Shown piece after piece: positions 1 through 8,926 of a stretch of DNA of 64,000 bases. The notes under the pieces were generated by a model, which worked only from the letters and a program-made list of their open reading frames with translations, made no database searches and was not told the DNA's origin. The stretch covers positions 1,678,001-1,742,000 of the forward strand of contig NZ_FXBJ01000002.1 in the NCBI RefSeq assembly GCF_900177385.1. Direction: 5' to 3'. This DNA comes from Carnobacterium iners. GTDB taxonomy: Bacteria; Bacillota; Bacilli; Lactobacillales; Carnobacteriaceae. Within the stretch, counting starts at the first letter, position 1. Every line of letters begins with the position of its first letter. Made by a program: the position numbers and the translations under genes.

Positions 1-95
1 TACAAGTTGAAGGATTTACAGCAGCACTAGAAACAATCACGGTCTTACCAGCTTCATACACAGTGGTTGCTGAAGAATACCGCTACACACGCTAA
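1..95 (+). CDS. C-terminal end of a small protein, probably DUF1659 family (partial)
   Basis: Only the last 30 codons are in the window, ending at TAA 93-95. The readable tail ends in EEYRYTR. It lies 54 bp before a DUF2922-like gene. In many Firmicutes a DUF1659 protein of about 70 residues directly precedes a DUF2922 protein, and the tail length and context fit that pairing. The function of both families is unknown. The family call rests mainly on the neighbour, so it is tentative. Confidence 0.5.
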   Translation, partial: QVEGFTAALETITVLPASYTVVAEEYRYTR

Positions 96-149
96 TGTTT
101 TAAAAGAATCTCTTAAAAACTAACCTAAAAATTAAAGGAGGAAAAAATA

Positions 150-371
150 ATGGCAAAATCACTAGAATTACTATTCAATACAAGTTTAGGCAAGGCGAAA
201 TCACTGAGTGTGGCAGATCCAATTCTTAACCTAACACCTGAAAATGCGAAGGCAGCAATGGAGTCTATCAGTGCCTTGAAACTGTTCCAAAGTGAGGGCG
301 TCGACTTGTACGCAACAGTAGTCGGAGCACGTTATACTGAGCGAATAGTAGAAGACATCTTTGAAGCCTAA
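150..371 (+). CDS. DUF2922-like small protein
   Basis: A 73-residue protein preceded by a good ribosome-binding site (AAAGGAGG at about 135-142). The opening KSLELLFNTSLGKAKSLSV, the central DPILNLTPENAKAAM and the closing GARYTERIVEDI follow the DUF2922 pattern: a beta-strand, then a helix of roughly 20 residues, then a GA..-ER-V tail. There is no signal peptide or membrane segment, so it is probably a small cytoplasmic protein. It is co-transcribed with the partial gene upstream and followed at once by a terminator. The biological role of the family is not known. Confidence 0.7.
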   Translation: MAKSLELLFNTSLGKAKSLSVADPILNLTPENAKAAMESISALKLFQSEGVDLYATVVGARYTERIVEDIFEA

Positions 372-393
372 TTACTAAATGAGTAACAAAAAT

Positions 394-427
394 CTTTGCA
401 GACTAACAACCTGCAAAGTTTTTTTCA
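394..427 (+). terminator. Intrinsic terminator of the DUF1659/DUF2922 pair
   Basis: Perfect 8-bp stem CTTTGCAG (394-401) / CTGCAAAG (411-418) with a 9-nt loop, followed by a T-run. Confidence 0.85.
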
Positions 428-580
428 TTTTTTTATACGAGTATCAGTAGTAGAGTTATGATACAATTCTTGCTAGTAGTAGGGATATGTTAGAAGAGTT
501 TTATTATTTGTTTAAACGAATTGTAAATCAGATTAAAGAAGAGTAAGATAGAGATTAAGAAAAGATGAGGAGGAGATTTT

Positions 581-1918
581 TTGACAATCAATACAGATCT
601 ATTAACACAATTTAAAACGCGATTTGAAGGAAATCGTGAGAACCAAGTAATTAAAGGAGCGATTGCTAAAGTCGGAATCAACACAGCTTCTTTAGATAAC
701 GACTTACTTAGACGCCATCCTTTTTCTTTTTCACAAGAAACAAAACGTGGTGAAATAACCAACCAAGAATCAAGTGGCCGTTGCTGGATGTTTGCAGCTT
801 TAAATACCGCTCGTGTTGGCACAATGGATCGCTTAAATGTCGAAACATTTGAATTTTCACAAAACTACACGTTATTCTGGGATAAGCTAGAAAAAACAAA
901 TTATTTCTTAGATAGTATTTTAGATACGTTAGACGAAGCACAAAATTCAAGAATCGTTGCTCATTTACTAAAAGATCCAGTAGAAGACGGTGGACAATGG
1001 GATATGTTCTCCGGTATTTTAGAAAAGTATGGTGCTGTTCCAAAATCAGTGATGCCAGAAACATTCCATTCTTCACACACAGCGGTTTTAAACAAAGTGT
1101 TAACCGCAAAATTACGTGAATTTGCAAGTGTCTTACGTGAAGGCTATAAAAATGGCGGAACGACAGAAGAATTAGCCGCTAAAAAAGAAGAAATGCTGTA
1201 CTTTATCTACAATGTCTTAGTAAAAGCGCTTGGTGAAATTCCTAAAGAATTTACCTATGATTACCGTGATAAAGACAATAAGTTTCATCGTATTGCACAA
1301 ACAACGCCACAAGAATTCTTCAAAAAATACGTTGGTTGGGACTTAACAAGTTTAGTTAGCTTGTTGAATGCTCCAACTGAAGATAAGCCTTATGGAAAAG
1401 CCTATACAGTCAAGTACTTAGGTACAGTAAAAGAAGGCCAACCAATTCGTTATATCAATACGCCAATTGAAGTCTTAAAAAATGCAGCGATTGACTCAAT
1501 TAAAGCTGGCGAACCTGTTTGGTTTGGTTGTGATGTTGGACAAATGTCTGAACGTAAATCAGGTATTATGGATGAGAATGCTTATCTGTACGACTTAACG
1601 CTTGGTGAAGGTCTAAAAATGACTAAAGCCCAACGCTTAGATTATGGCGAAAGTTTATTAACACATGCAATGGTTTTAGTCGGAGTTAATCTAGATGGTG
1701 ATGGTAAACCGTTAACTTGGAAAGTTGAAAACAGTTGGGGCGATAAGCTTGGTAAAAAAGGCGTCTTCTCAATGAGTGACAAATGGTTTGATGAGTACAC
1801 TTATCAAGTAGCTGTAGATAAAAAATACGTCGCAGATAAGTGGTTAAAAGCCTTAGACGAACCCGTCACTGAATTAGAGCCTTGGGATCCAATGGGCTCA
1901 TTAGCAATGGTAAAATAA
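581..1918 (+). CDS. pepC: Aminopeptidase C (bleomycin hydrolase family, peptidase C1B)
   Basis: A 445-residue cytoplasmic cysteine aminopeptidase that removes N-terminal residues from peptides. It is a general peptide-utilisation enzyme of lactic acid bacteria and normally a hexamer. The catalytic set is visible: Gln62 and Cys68 in NQESSGRCWMFAALN, His362 in LLTHAMVLVGV, and Asn384 in KVENSWGDK. Length is typical of PepC (about 440-450). It starts at TTG 581, chosen because GAGGAGGAG lies 6-14 bases upstream and the N-terminus then aligns with the family. There is no signal peptide. It is a single-gene unit ending in a very strong terminator, and the identification is secure. Confidence 0.96.
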   Translation: MTINTDLLTQFKTRFEGNRENQVIKGAIAKVGINTASLDNDLLRRHPFSFSQETKRGEITNQESSGRCWMFAALNTARVGTMDRLNVETFEFSQNYTLFWDKLEKTNYFLDSILDTLDEAQNSRIVAHLLKDPVEDGGQWDMFSGILEKYGAVPKSVMPETFHSSHTAVLNKVLTAKLREFASVLREGYKNGGTTEELAAKKEEMLYFIYNVLVKALGEIPKEFTYDYRDKDNKFHRIAQTTPQEFFKKYVGWDLTSLVSLLNAPTEDKPYGKAYTVKYLGTVKEGQPIRYINTPIEVLKNAAIDSIKAGEPVWFGCDVGQMSERKSGIMDENAYLYDLTLGEGLKMTKAQRLDYGESLLTHAMVLVGVNLDGDGKPLTWKVENSWGDKLGKKGVFSMSDKWFDEYTYQVAVDKKYVADKWLKALDEPVTELEPWDPMGSLAMVK

Positions 1919-1920
1919 AT

Positions 1921-1986
1921 ACTTAAACTAATAATCGAAAAGAGAGATAGTATACACTATCTCTCTTTTCGATTATTAGTTTAAGT
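1921..1986. terminator. Perfect 31-bp inverted repeat, pepC terminator
   Basis: Arms 1921-1951 and 1956-1986 are exact reverse complements over 31 bp around a 4-nt ATAC loop, starting 3 bp after the pepC stop. The arm holds an A-rich/T-rich part (GAAAAGAGAG / CTCTCTTTTC), so it can terminate in either direction. Confidence 0.8.
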
Positions 1987-2381
1987 AACATCAGTCTATA
2001 ATAGAAATATACTAGTTTTAAGTATAAAAATTTGTGTGTTAGAAACAGTTGAGATGAAAACCTCTACTTAATTTGTATTGAAACAATTTATTTTTCAATT
2101 TAACTGATTTTTTCGGTTGAGTACTGTATAGTATCTATTAAGAGATAACACTTGTTTCGAGCTATTCATTACTTTGAGCAGGTTAGAAAAGTAGTTGTTT
2201 TTTTTGTAGTTCTTAACATTCATTTATGTGGGTGAAAGATAAAGGATAAGGAACGTAGCAATGATTTTAAAGTGATTGGTAGTTGCTCACTAATATATGA
2301 TCTTTTGATAATAATAGTGTAAGAATAAAATAAGAAAATGAGGAAAAATTCTAACTATATTTTAAAAAAAGGAAGAAGACT
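1987..2381. other. Gene-free stretch ahead of the pilus operon
   Basis: About 395 bp with no plausible open reading frame. It must hold the main promoter of the pilus operon. A TATAGT at about 2128 is a possible -10, but no convincing -35 stands before it. TAAGAATA at 2320-2327 resembles the lactococcal/streptococcal competence box TACGAATA but has one mismatch and no context support. The ribosome-binding site of the first pilin is AAAGGAAG at about 2367. Confidence 0.4.
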
Positions 2382-2792
2382 ATGAACAGTTGGTACAAAA
2401 AACAAATAAAACACCTAATGGCTGAAGAATCAGGAATGACACTTGTTGAGATACTGGCTTCTATTTTAATTCTATCTCTTATCGTCACGACTTTTTTGTC
2501 TTTTTTTATCCAAGCGGCTAAAACAAATAATCAGACCGATAACGTAAATGAAGCAACTTTTATTGCACAAGAACAAATCGAACTGCTTACATACTATTCA
2601 AGCACAAAGAGTGTAGCAGAAACACTGACTCTGATTAAGGATACGAGCACAAAAGCTGGGTTTACTGTTGTATCGAAAATATCCAAAGAATCAGAAAACC
2701 TCTATAAAGGTACAGTGGAGATCTCCGAGAGCAAGGGAGGTAAAGTTTATGCACAAATGGAAACGCGGTTATCATTCAGTACAGCAAAATAG
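2382..2792 (+). CDS. Minor prepilin 1 (type IV pilin-like, PilV-type)
   Basis: 136 residues with a class III signal sequence: a basic leader MNSWYKKQIKHLMAEESG, then MTLVE with Glu at mature position 5 and a hydrophobic helix (ILASILILSLIVTTFLSFFI). PilD is expected to cleave after the Gly, leaving Met1 as the N-terminal residue of the pilin. The short mature domain fits a minor pilin that primes or tips the pilus. It is the first gene of the operon, and its 3' end overlaps the next gene by 44 bp, which suggests translational coupling. Symbol left blank because minor pilins are not reliably assigned from sequence alone. Confidence 0.85.
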   Translation: MNSWYKKQIKHLMAEESGMTLVEILASILILSLIVTTFLSFFIQAAKTNNQTDNVNEATFIAQEQIELLTYYSSTKSVAETLTLIKDTSTKAGFTVVSKISKESENLYKGTVEISESKGGKVYAQMETRLSFSTAK

Positions 2793-3240
2793 AACAAAGA
2801 TTAATTTACGAAACGAATCAGGAATGACTCTGATAGAACTATTAGCCAGTATTGCTTTACTTTCCGTAGTGCTTGCATTGGCGGGAGCGGTAAATATGTT
2901 TGGTCAAAGACAGTATATGACACAATCTTATTCTGCTAGCCAGTCAAATAATTATGCTTATACGCTTTCTGTTATTTCGAGAGAAATTCGCAAACATCCA
3001 TATGCTTCTATAACTGTGTCAGAATTGGGGGATACTTTATTGATAGATAAGGTTGAGTTTTTTAGTAAAAAAGGATCTCAGCTTTTTAAAAATGGCAATC
3101 AAATTTTGGCAGAAGATGTCGGGAGTTTTGTAGTCTCTTCTGACTCTGAAACGGAGAGTATAAAAATCTTATTGAAAAGCATATCAGAAAAAAACAATCA
3201 ACCTAAAGAATATCAAACGACGATTTATTTGAGAGAGTGA
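2749..3240 (+). CDS. Minor prepilin 2 (PilW/GspJ-like)
   Basis: 163 residues from ATG 2749. This start is chosen over the longer in-frame opening at 2668 because AGGGAGGT stands 7 bp before it and the upstream part is only the shadow of the first pilin. The prepilin motif is NESGMTLIELLASIALLSVVLALAGAV (listed here as NESGMTLIELL then a hydrophobic helix), with Glu at +5. The rest is a globular domain ending in YQTTIYLRE. It overlaps minor prepilin 1 by 44 bp and abuts the pilX-like gene. Substrate of PilD, assembled by the PilB/PilC machine. Confidence 0.82.
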   Translation: MHKWKRGYHSVQQNRTKINLRNESGMTLIELLASIALLSVVLALAGAVNMFGQRQYMTQSYSASQSNNYAYTLSVISREIRKHPYASITVSELGDTLLIDKVEFFSKKGSQLFKNGNQILAEDVGSFVVSSDSETESIKILLKSISEKNNQPKEYQTTIYLRE

Positions 3241-4889
3241 GTGGATAAGATGGGGATTAAGCAACTCCAAGAGGAAGAAAAAGGCAGTGGTCTGGTTTTA
3301 ACATTAATGGTGCTTTTGGTATTGTCTGTCTTAGGTGTTGCCCTTGGGACCCTTACGATTGGGAGCTACCAATTGAGTGATGCTACTCGTGATAATACAT
3401 CTACTTATTATGTAGCAGAAGCAGGAGTGGTTGCAGCTTATGACCAGATTCAGAGAGAAGTATTAAGTGCTTATAAAAATAACACAACAGAAGGTGCTTT
3501 TTATAGTCAGGTATCAACTATCCTTAGCTCAAAAAATGGTCAGTCGAGTATAAAATTCGATCAGCAATTAGGCAGCAAACCTACTGCAACAATCCGGACT
3601 GAAAAAGAGAATGCTCAAAAATATACCATCTATTCTACAGGAAAAATAGATGGAAAAGAACGAACGGTTACAAAACCGGTCACAGTGAAGTGGGTTGAAA
3701 AGAATACTGCTGGGGGAGGAATGCAGACACTTCCTGCTAAAACAGCATTGCTTGTGAACGAAGAAATGAAATTATTAGGCGGAACGTTGAAGGATAATGC
3801 ATATATTCAATCTATAAAAGATAGTGCGGTCCAGGTAGGGACTTATGGATCATTCAAAGAATCAACATTGCACTACTCTAGCCAAACGACACCGGGTAAA
3901 TTAATAAATTATCCGAATTACATGAAAAATAATCTGCCTAAATTTTCTATTCAAGTTGAGAATGTAAATTTTAAAGATTATGAAGACTTGTTAACACATG
4001 TGAAAGTACCCACTGATAATACGATAGACTTTAAAAAATTACCGGATAAAATAATTAAAAAAATGAGAATGAACAGTATAAGGTTCAAGATAATGGGAAT
4101 TTGTTTCTAAACAATTATTTACTTAATACCTATAAGCTTGAGGTTTATGACAATATTTCTTTTAATAAGATAATAGTTGAGTCTGGAAAAAAGTTAACTA
4201 TTGACCCTATGGGAGGAAACCACACGATTTTAGTGAACGATTTATCAATTAGTTCAGGTAATATTGATATTGTTGGAAAAGGGACAATCACATTTTTAGT
4301 GAACAATTTATCAATTAGTTCAGGGAGGCTTAATGTTGTAGAAGAAGGCAAAATTACATTTTTAGTGAATAATTTAATATTTACTTCAAGTAATCTCGAT
4401 ATTATTGGTAAAGGAATAATTAGATTGGTTGTAGCAAGTACAATCAATTTTAATCAGAATTCATACATCAATGCCTCTGGAACAAGCAAACAATTCTTAT
4501 TGATATTTACAGGTCCTAATCCAAATTTTACGAATATTAACATGATGAACGCTAATGTGATATCCATCGGAAATGAGAAACCAGTAGATCTCAATAATAC
4601 CACTATAAATGGCGTATTTCTGACGGATAACAAAGAAATTATTTTGTCAGGTGGCAACTGGAATAGACCTTCCAACGTAATACTTATTGCACCAAAATCA
4701 GCTGTCACTTTAACTGGAAGTTATCTTATGAACGGTTCGGTCATCTCAGACACGTTTGAAATAAATGGGAGTGCGAAACTAATTTACAAAGCTATTGACA
4801 CGACCGGTTTCCCATTTGGCTCATCAGTTACTGTTACTGATCCAAAACCAGAAGACATCATAAACTCAGGGACAATCATAGAAAACTAG
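3241..4889 (+). pseudogene. PilX-type pilus protein split by a -1 frameshift
   Basis: Two reading frames make one protein of about 550 residues. The first (3241-4110, GTG start abutting the previous stop; ATG 3250 is an alternative) begins with a leader ending in KGSG and a membrane helix LVLTLMVLLVLSVLGVALG. It lacks Glu5, as in PilX N-terminal domain proteins, and has the usual YYVAEAGVVAAYDQI segment. After the seven-A run at 4057-4063 this frame soon stops. Reading from 4059 in the -1 frame gives an uninterrupted continuation (KNENEQYKVQDNGNLFLNNY) through 4889. The second half is a repetitive beta-rich domain built of units around LVNNLSISSG. The split may be a real inactivation, slippage or a base-calling error. 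If intact, it would be a large tip or adhesin-like minor subunit. Confidence 0.8.
4225..4440 (+). repeat. Three degenerate tandem repeats inside the pilX-like gene
   Basis: Three consecutive units of about 66-69 bp each encode a version of (T)ILVNDLSISSGNIDIVGKG, (F)LVNNLSISSGRLNVVEEG and (F)LVNNLIFTSSNLDIIGKG. The nucleotide core TTTTTAGTGAACAATTTATC is nearly identical in the first two. The pattern of short alternating strands suggests a beta-solenoid-like fold. Confidence 0.75.
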
Positions 4890-4906
4890 CAGAAAGGTGG
4901 AAGAAC

Positions 4907-6532
4907 GTGGCAGATTTTAAGAAGAAAAAATTAGGAGATTTATTGAAAGAAGCGGGACTTGTAACGGAATTGCAGATTGTAGAAGCACTCAGTTTGAAAA
5001 AGCAGGATCAAAAATTAGGAGACTTATTAGTTGATCAAGGATATATCACTGAGAAGCAACTATTGGACGCATTAGAAATTAAATTGAAGTTAAAAAGTGT
5101 ATCCTTGTATCAATATCCGATTGATCTTTCTGTATTAGAGTTGGTAACAAAAGATTTTGCGCGTTCTAAATTATTGCTTCCGATAAAAAAAGAAAATACC
5201 CGTTTAATTGTGGCGATGAATGACCCACTAGACTTTTATGCGATAGAAGAGATAGAATTTTCTACCGGTTATGTTGTTCAACCAGTGATAGCGACACAAG
5301 ATGACTTATTACAGACAATCAACCGTTTGTATGACTCAAAAGAAGTAAATATTGACTACATTGAAGGCGAAGATGCTCCTGCAGTAAGAATTTTCAACCA
5401 ATTATTAGAAACCGGTGTATCGTTACGTGCATCAGATATTCATTTAGATCAAACGGAACGCCACGTATCGGTTAGGTACCGTGTAGACGGTCTACTTCGC
5501 AATGAGCGTCCTTTGCCGAAAACCTTAATGAACTCTTTGGTTGCTCGCATCAAAATAATAGCTGGACTAGATGTTACCGAGACTCGTCTGCCTCAAGATG
5601 GACGAATTAGTACAAATATTTTAGGGAAAAGAGTAAATTTACGGGTATCAACTTTACCAACCATTTTTGGTGAGAAAATTGTGTTGCGTATTTTAGATAT
5701 CTCGAATATGTTTCGAAAAGTAGAGGATATCGGCTTAGAAAAAGATGTATTAGCGAATTACCAAAAGTTAATTGCCCAACCTTCAGGGTTAATATTGTTG
5801 ACAGGTCCTACGGGTTCTGGGAAAACGTCTACTCTTTATGGTTCTATCAACGAACTGAACCATCCTGAAAGCAATATCATCACTATCGAAGATCCGGTTG
5901 AATACCAAATTGAGGGTATTAACCAAGTCCAAGTCAATACACAGATTGGACTGACTTTTGCGCAAGGTTTACGTTCAGTATTGCGTCAGGACCCAAATAT
6001 TATCATGGTTGGAGAAATAAGAGATAGAGAAACAGCTGAAAATAGTGTTCGTGCAGCTTTGACCGGTCACTTAGTATTTAGTACGCTACATACTAACAGT
6101 GCTATTGAGGCTATTCCTCGCTTACTTGATATGGGAATCGAATCTTACTTAATCGTCTCTGCGATAAGTGGTATCGTAGCACAACGTCTGGTAAAAACAA
6201 TATGTAAAGAATGTGCGGAGACAAGAAAAGCTACACCAGTTGAGAAAGAAATCTTCGAAAGACGCAACCAAACAATCGACACGATTACGTTCACCAAAGG
6301 TTGTGATGCTTGCCGTCATACCGGCTATCGTGGACGGATGGCTATTCATGAATTAATTGTGATAACAGATGATATAAAAGAATTGATGATGAATAAGGCT
6401 TCAATCCAAGAAATCAAACAACATGTCAAAGAACAGGGTATACGCTTTTTGATTGATGATGGATTAATAAAAGTAAAAGCTGGAAAGACAACTCTAGAAG
6501 AAGTTCTACGGGTTGCTTCGATTAACGAATAA
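4907..6532 (+). CDS. pilB: Type IV pilus extension ATPase PilB
   Basis: 541 residues, GspE/PilB family, the cytoplasmic hexameric ATPase that powers pilin polymerisation. The N-terminal region carries two MshEN-type c-di-GMP-binding-like repeats (KKLGDLLKEAGLVTE and QKLGDLLVDQGYITEKQL). Walker A GPTGSGKT lies at residues 300-307, followed by the Asp box (IITIEDPVEYQ), Walker B (RQDPNIIMVGEIRD) and His box (GHLVFSTLHTN). A C-terminal four-cysteine zinc site (CKEC...CDAC) is typical of PilB and absent from PilT. It starts at GTG 4907 after AGAAAGGTGG. It is followed at 7 bp by pilT. Confidence 0.95.
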   Translation: MADFKKKKLGDLLKEAGLVTELQIVEALSLKKQDQKLGDLLVDQGYITEKQLLDALEIKLKLKSVSLYQYPIDLSVLELVTKDFARSKLLLPIKKENTRLIVAMNDPLDFYAIEEIEFSTGYVVQPVIATQDDLLQTINRLYDSKEVNIDYIEGEDAPAVRIFNQLLETGVSLRASDIHLDQTERHVSVRYRVDGLLRNERPLPKTLMNSLVARIKIIAGLDVTETRLPQDGRISTNILGKRVNLRVSTLPTIFGEKIVLRILDISNMFRKVEDIGLEKDVLANYQKLIAQPSGLILLTGPTGSGKTSTLYGSINELNHPESNIITIEDPVEYQIEGINQVQVNTQIGLTFAQGLRSVLRQDPNIIMVGEIRDRETAENSVRAALTGHLVFSTLHTNSAIEAIPRLLDMGIESYLIVSAISGIVAQRLVKTICKECAETRKATPVEKEIFERRNQTIDTITFTKGCDACRHTGYRGRMAIHELIVITDDIKELMMNKASIQEIKQHVKEQGIRFLIDDGLIKVKAGKTTLEEVLRVASINE

Positions 6533-6539
6533 GGAGGCG

Positions 6540-7562
6540 GTGATAATAGAACAATTAAATACGATATTAATAGCTGCCTATAAAAAAAAAGCTTCCGATA
6601 TTCATCTTGTAGTAGGCTCTGCACCGGTATTTCGAATTGATGGGAAGTTAATCACTCAAAGGCTAGCATACCTCACATTTGATGATACAAAGAATTTTGC
6701 TAAAACTATTCTTAGTCAAGAAATGTGGGAAACGCTTGAACAAAAGAGAGACATTGATTTTTCTTATGGGATAGCTGAGATTGCTCGTTTCCGTGTAAAT
6801 GTGTTTTACCAACGTAGTACTCTTTCACTTGCATTCCGAATTATTTCAAAAGAAATTCCCAGTGTGGAAAGTTTGGGCCTACCGGATATCACTAAAAAAT
6901 TAGTCCAACAATCTTACGGTTTATTTTTGGTAACAGGTCCTACTGGTAGTGGAAAAAGCACTTCTCTAGCAGCGTTAATTAATTATGTGAACCAAACATT
7001 GAATCGACATATCATTACATTGGAAGATCCTATCGAATACTTACATGAGCATAAACAATCTATTGTTGAACAAAGAGAAGTGGGATCCGATACAGTATCA
7101 TTTAAAAGCGGTCTTCGTGCCAGTTTGCGCCAAGATCCTGATATTATTTTAGTAGGAGAATTGCGTGATATGGATACTATTTCCACAGCCATAACGGCAT
7201 CAGAAACAGGACATTTAGTCCTAGGAACATTGCATACTTCAGATGCTGCTAGTAGTATTGAGCGAATGATTGATGTATTCCCAGGAGGGCAACGGGAACA
7301 GGTTCGCTTAATGCTAGCGAATGTTCTCTTGGGAATTATGTCTCAACGACTATTACCGAATAAAAAAGGTGATGGTCGTGTGGCAGCAACTGAGATGTTG
7401 ATCAATAATCCAGCAATCAAAAATATGATACGGGCTGAAAAAATGCATCAGATCCCTAATGTTTTACAGACATCTGCTGATCAAGGGATGCACACAATGG
7501 AGATGAGTATTAACAAACTTATTGAAGATGAAAAAATTCGTCGGTACCATTTTTACCCCTAA
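6540..7562 (+). CDS. pilT: Type IV pilus retraction ATPase PilT
   Basis: About 340 residues. The opening IIEQLNTILIAAYKKKASD, DIHLVVGSAPVFRIDG, Walker A GPTGSGKST, Walker B RQDPDIILVGELRD and the His box GHLVLGTLHTSDAA identify the retraction ATPase. The C-terminal AIKNMIRAEKMHQI corresponds to the AIRNLIRE motif needed for PilT retraction. There is no four-Cys zinc site, which separates it from PilB. The start is uncertain: GTG 6540 is only 2 bp from AAGGAGG (6531-6537), and no other usual start codon fits. The frame continues upstream to TTG 6513 inside pilB. Its presence predicts dynamic, retractable pili (twitching or DNA uptake). Confidence 0.93.
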   Translation: MIIEQLNTILIAAYKKKASDIHLVVGSAPVFRIDGKLITQRLAYLTFDDTKNFAKTILSQEMWETLEQKRDIDFSYGIAEIARFRVNVFYQRSTLSLAFRIISKEIPSVESLGLPDITKKLVQQSYGLFLVTGPTGSGKSTSLAALINYVNQTLNRHIITLEDPIEYLHEHKQSIVEQREVGSDTVSFKSGLRASLRQDPDIILVGELRDMDTISTAITASETGHLVLGTLHTSDAASSIERMIDVFPGGQREQVRLMLANVLLGIMSQRLLPNKKGDGRVAATEMLINNPAIKNMIRAEKMHQIPNVLQTSADQGMHTMEMSINKLIEDEKIRRYHFYP

Positions 7563-7588
7563 ATTATAAAGCAGAAAGGAGGAAAATA

Positions 7589-8794
7589 ATGGCTGTTTTT
7601 GCCTATAAAGCTAAAACGAGAGATGGAAAATTAATGAAAGGAAAAATAGATAGTATTAGTAAAAAAGATGCCCTGAGTAAACTGAGAAATATGGATTTAG
7701 TTGTCTTTGAAGTAGGCAAGTTGAATACGATATTAAATAAGGATATCAGTTTTCGTTCTTCTTTAAAATCAAAGGACTTTATCGTGTTTTTGAGACAGTT
7801 TGCCTCTTTAATGAACGCTGGGATTCTATTGGTCGATGCATTGGATCTCCTTTCTGTTCAATCTACTAGTTTGGTGTTGAAAGAAGCCTTGCAAGAGTTA
7901 GCTGAGGAAATAAGAGAAGGGGTTGCTTTATCCGAAGCAATGGCAAAAAAACCGAAACTATTTCCTAATCTGTTGATACATATGATCCATTCAGCGGAAG
8001 TTAGCGGACGTTTGGAAGAAGTCCTGGAACAAATGGCAGATTATTATGAAAAGCAACACCGAACCAAACAGAAAATTACAACAGCCATGACTTACCCGAT
8101 AGTTGTAGGTGTATTAGCTTTTTTTATTACAACATTTTTACTGGTGTTCATTGTTCCGATATTTGGTGATATGTTTGCTTCAATGGGAAGCGAACTGCCA
8201 ATGATTACTCAAGTGGTCTTGATGATGAGTGGGTTATTCCAGCGTTATTGGTGGGTTGTGGTCTTACTAGTTGGCGTGTTGGTAGCTATCATTATTCAGC
8301 TTGGTAAAAAAGATCAAGTTGCCTATGTATTTGATGTCCTACAATTAAAAATACCTATATTAGGAACCTTTTTACAAAAAACATTGTTAGCTCGAATGAC
8401 TCAAACGCTAAGTTCTTTGATTAGTAGCTCAGTTCCAATTCTGCAAGCCATCGAAGTGACAAGTCAAGTTGTGGGTAACCGAGTGGTTGAGAATGTGCTA
8501 CTACAAGCACAAAAGGACGTTGAAAATGGGGAATCATTAGCTAAACCTATGGTGGATCATTGGTTTTTCCCACCGCTTATCATTCAGATGATTCAAGTTG
8601 GAGAAACGAGTGGAGAGTTAGACGATATGTTAGAAAAAGTTTCAGAAATCTATGATCAAGAAGTTCAGGAAGCATCAGACAAGTTGCAAGTCTTGATTGA
8701 ACCGATTATGATTATATTTCTTTCAGTTGTTGTAGGTGTAATCGTTCTGTCCATTGTTGTGCCCATGTTTAGCATGTTTGAAACTTTTAGTTAA
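7589..8794 (+). CDS. pilC: Type IV pilus inner platform protein PilC (GspF family)
   Basis: 401 residues, polytopic membrane protein that couples PilB/PilT to pilin extraction. It begins MAVFAYKAKTRDGKLMKGKI, the usual PilC/GspF opening. Two T2SSF domains follow: FLRQFASLMNAGILLVDALD at about residues 70-195 and LARMTQTLSSLISSSVPILQ at about 270-395. Membrane spans lie near residues 170-195, 225-245 and 370-395. GETSGELDDMLEKV near the end is the conserved G-E-x-S/T-G motif. Ribosome-binding site AAAGGAGG at about 7575. It is the last gene before the separately promoted major pilin. Confidence 0.94.
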   Translation: MAVFAYKAKTRDGKLMKGKIDSISKKDALSKLRNMDLVVFEVGKLNTILNKDISFRSSLKSKDFIVFLRQFASLMNAGILLVDALDLLSVQSTSLVLKEALQELAEEIREGVALSEAMAKKPKLFPNLLIHMIHSAEVSGRLEEVLEQMADYYEKQHRTKQKITTAMTYPIVVGVLAFFITTFLLVFIVPIFGDMFASMGSELPMITQVVLMMSGLFQRYWWVVVLLVGVLVAIIIQLGKKDQVAYVFDVLQLKIPILGTFLQKTLLARMTQTLSSLISSSVPILQAIEVTSQVVGNRVVENVLLQAQKDVENGESLAKPMVDHWFFPPLIIQMIQVGETSGELDDMLEKVSEIYDQEVQEASDKLQVLIEPIMIIFLSVVVGVIVLSIVVPMFSMFETFS

Positions 8795-8810
8795 TTCTTC
8801 GGAAAATAGC

Positions 8811-8839
8811 TTGTAAAAATACAACGGATGTTATATGAT
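8811..8839 (+). promoter_or_regulatory. Predicted sigma-A promoter for the major pilin
   Basis: TTGTAA (8811-8816), 17-bp spacer, TATGAT (8834-8839), located 88 bp before the pilin start in the only sizeable gap (132 bp) inside the operon. It would let the major pilin be made in excess of the machinery. Confidence 0.6.
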
Positions 8840-8926
8840 GATTGAGAAATGAGCTTCTATAAAACAAAAGTAATTTTTTAATGAAAACTAGTTATAAATA
8901 AGAAAAAGAAAATGGAGGAAAAGAAA

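Noticed and set aside
708-1127. Reverse-strand open frame of 139 codons inside pepC
   Set aside because: Shadow of the certain pepC gene. It has no ribosome-binding site and a composition unlike real proteins.
2320-2327. TAAGAATA as a competence (ComX) box before the pilus operon
   Set aside because: One mismatch to TACGAATA, a common AT-rich string, and the operon is of the PilT/PilMNO type rather than comG, so the match is not meaningful by itself.
4057-4063. Classical dnaX-like programmed frameshift in the pilX-like gene
   Set aside because: The heptamer in register would be T AAA AAA, whose -1 re-pairing at the P site falls on TAA, and no stimulatory stem was found just downstream. Simple run-length change is more likely, though slippage is not excluded.
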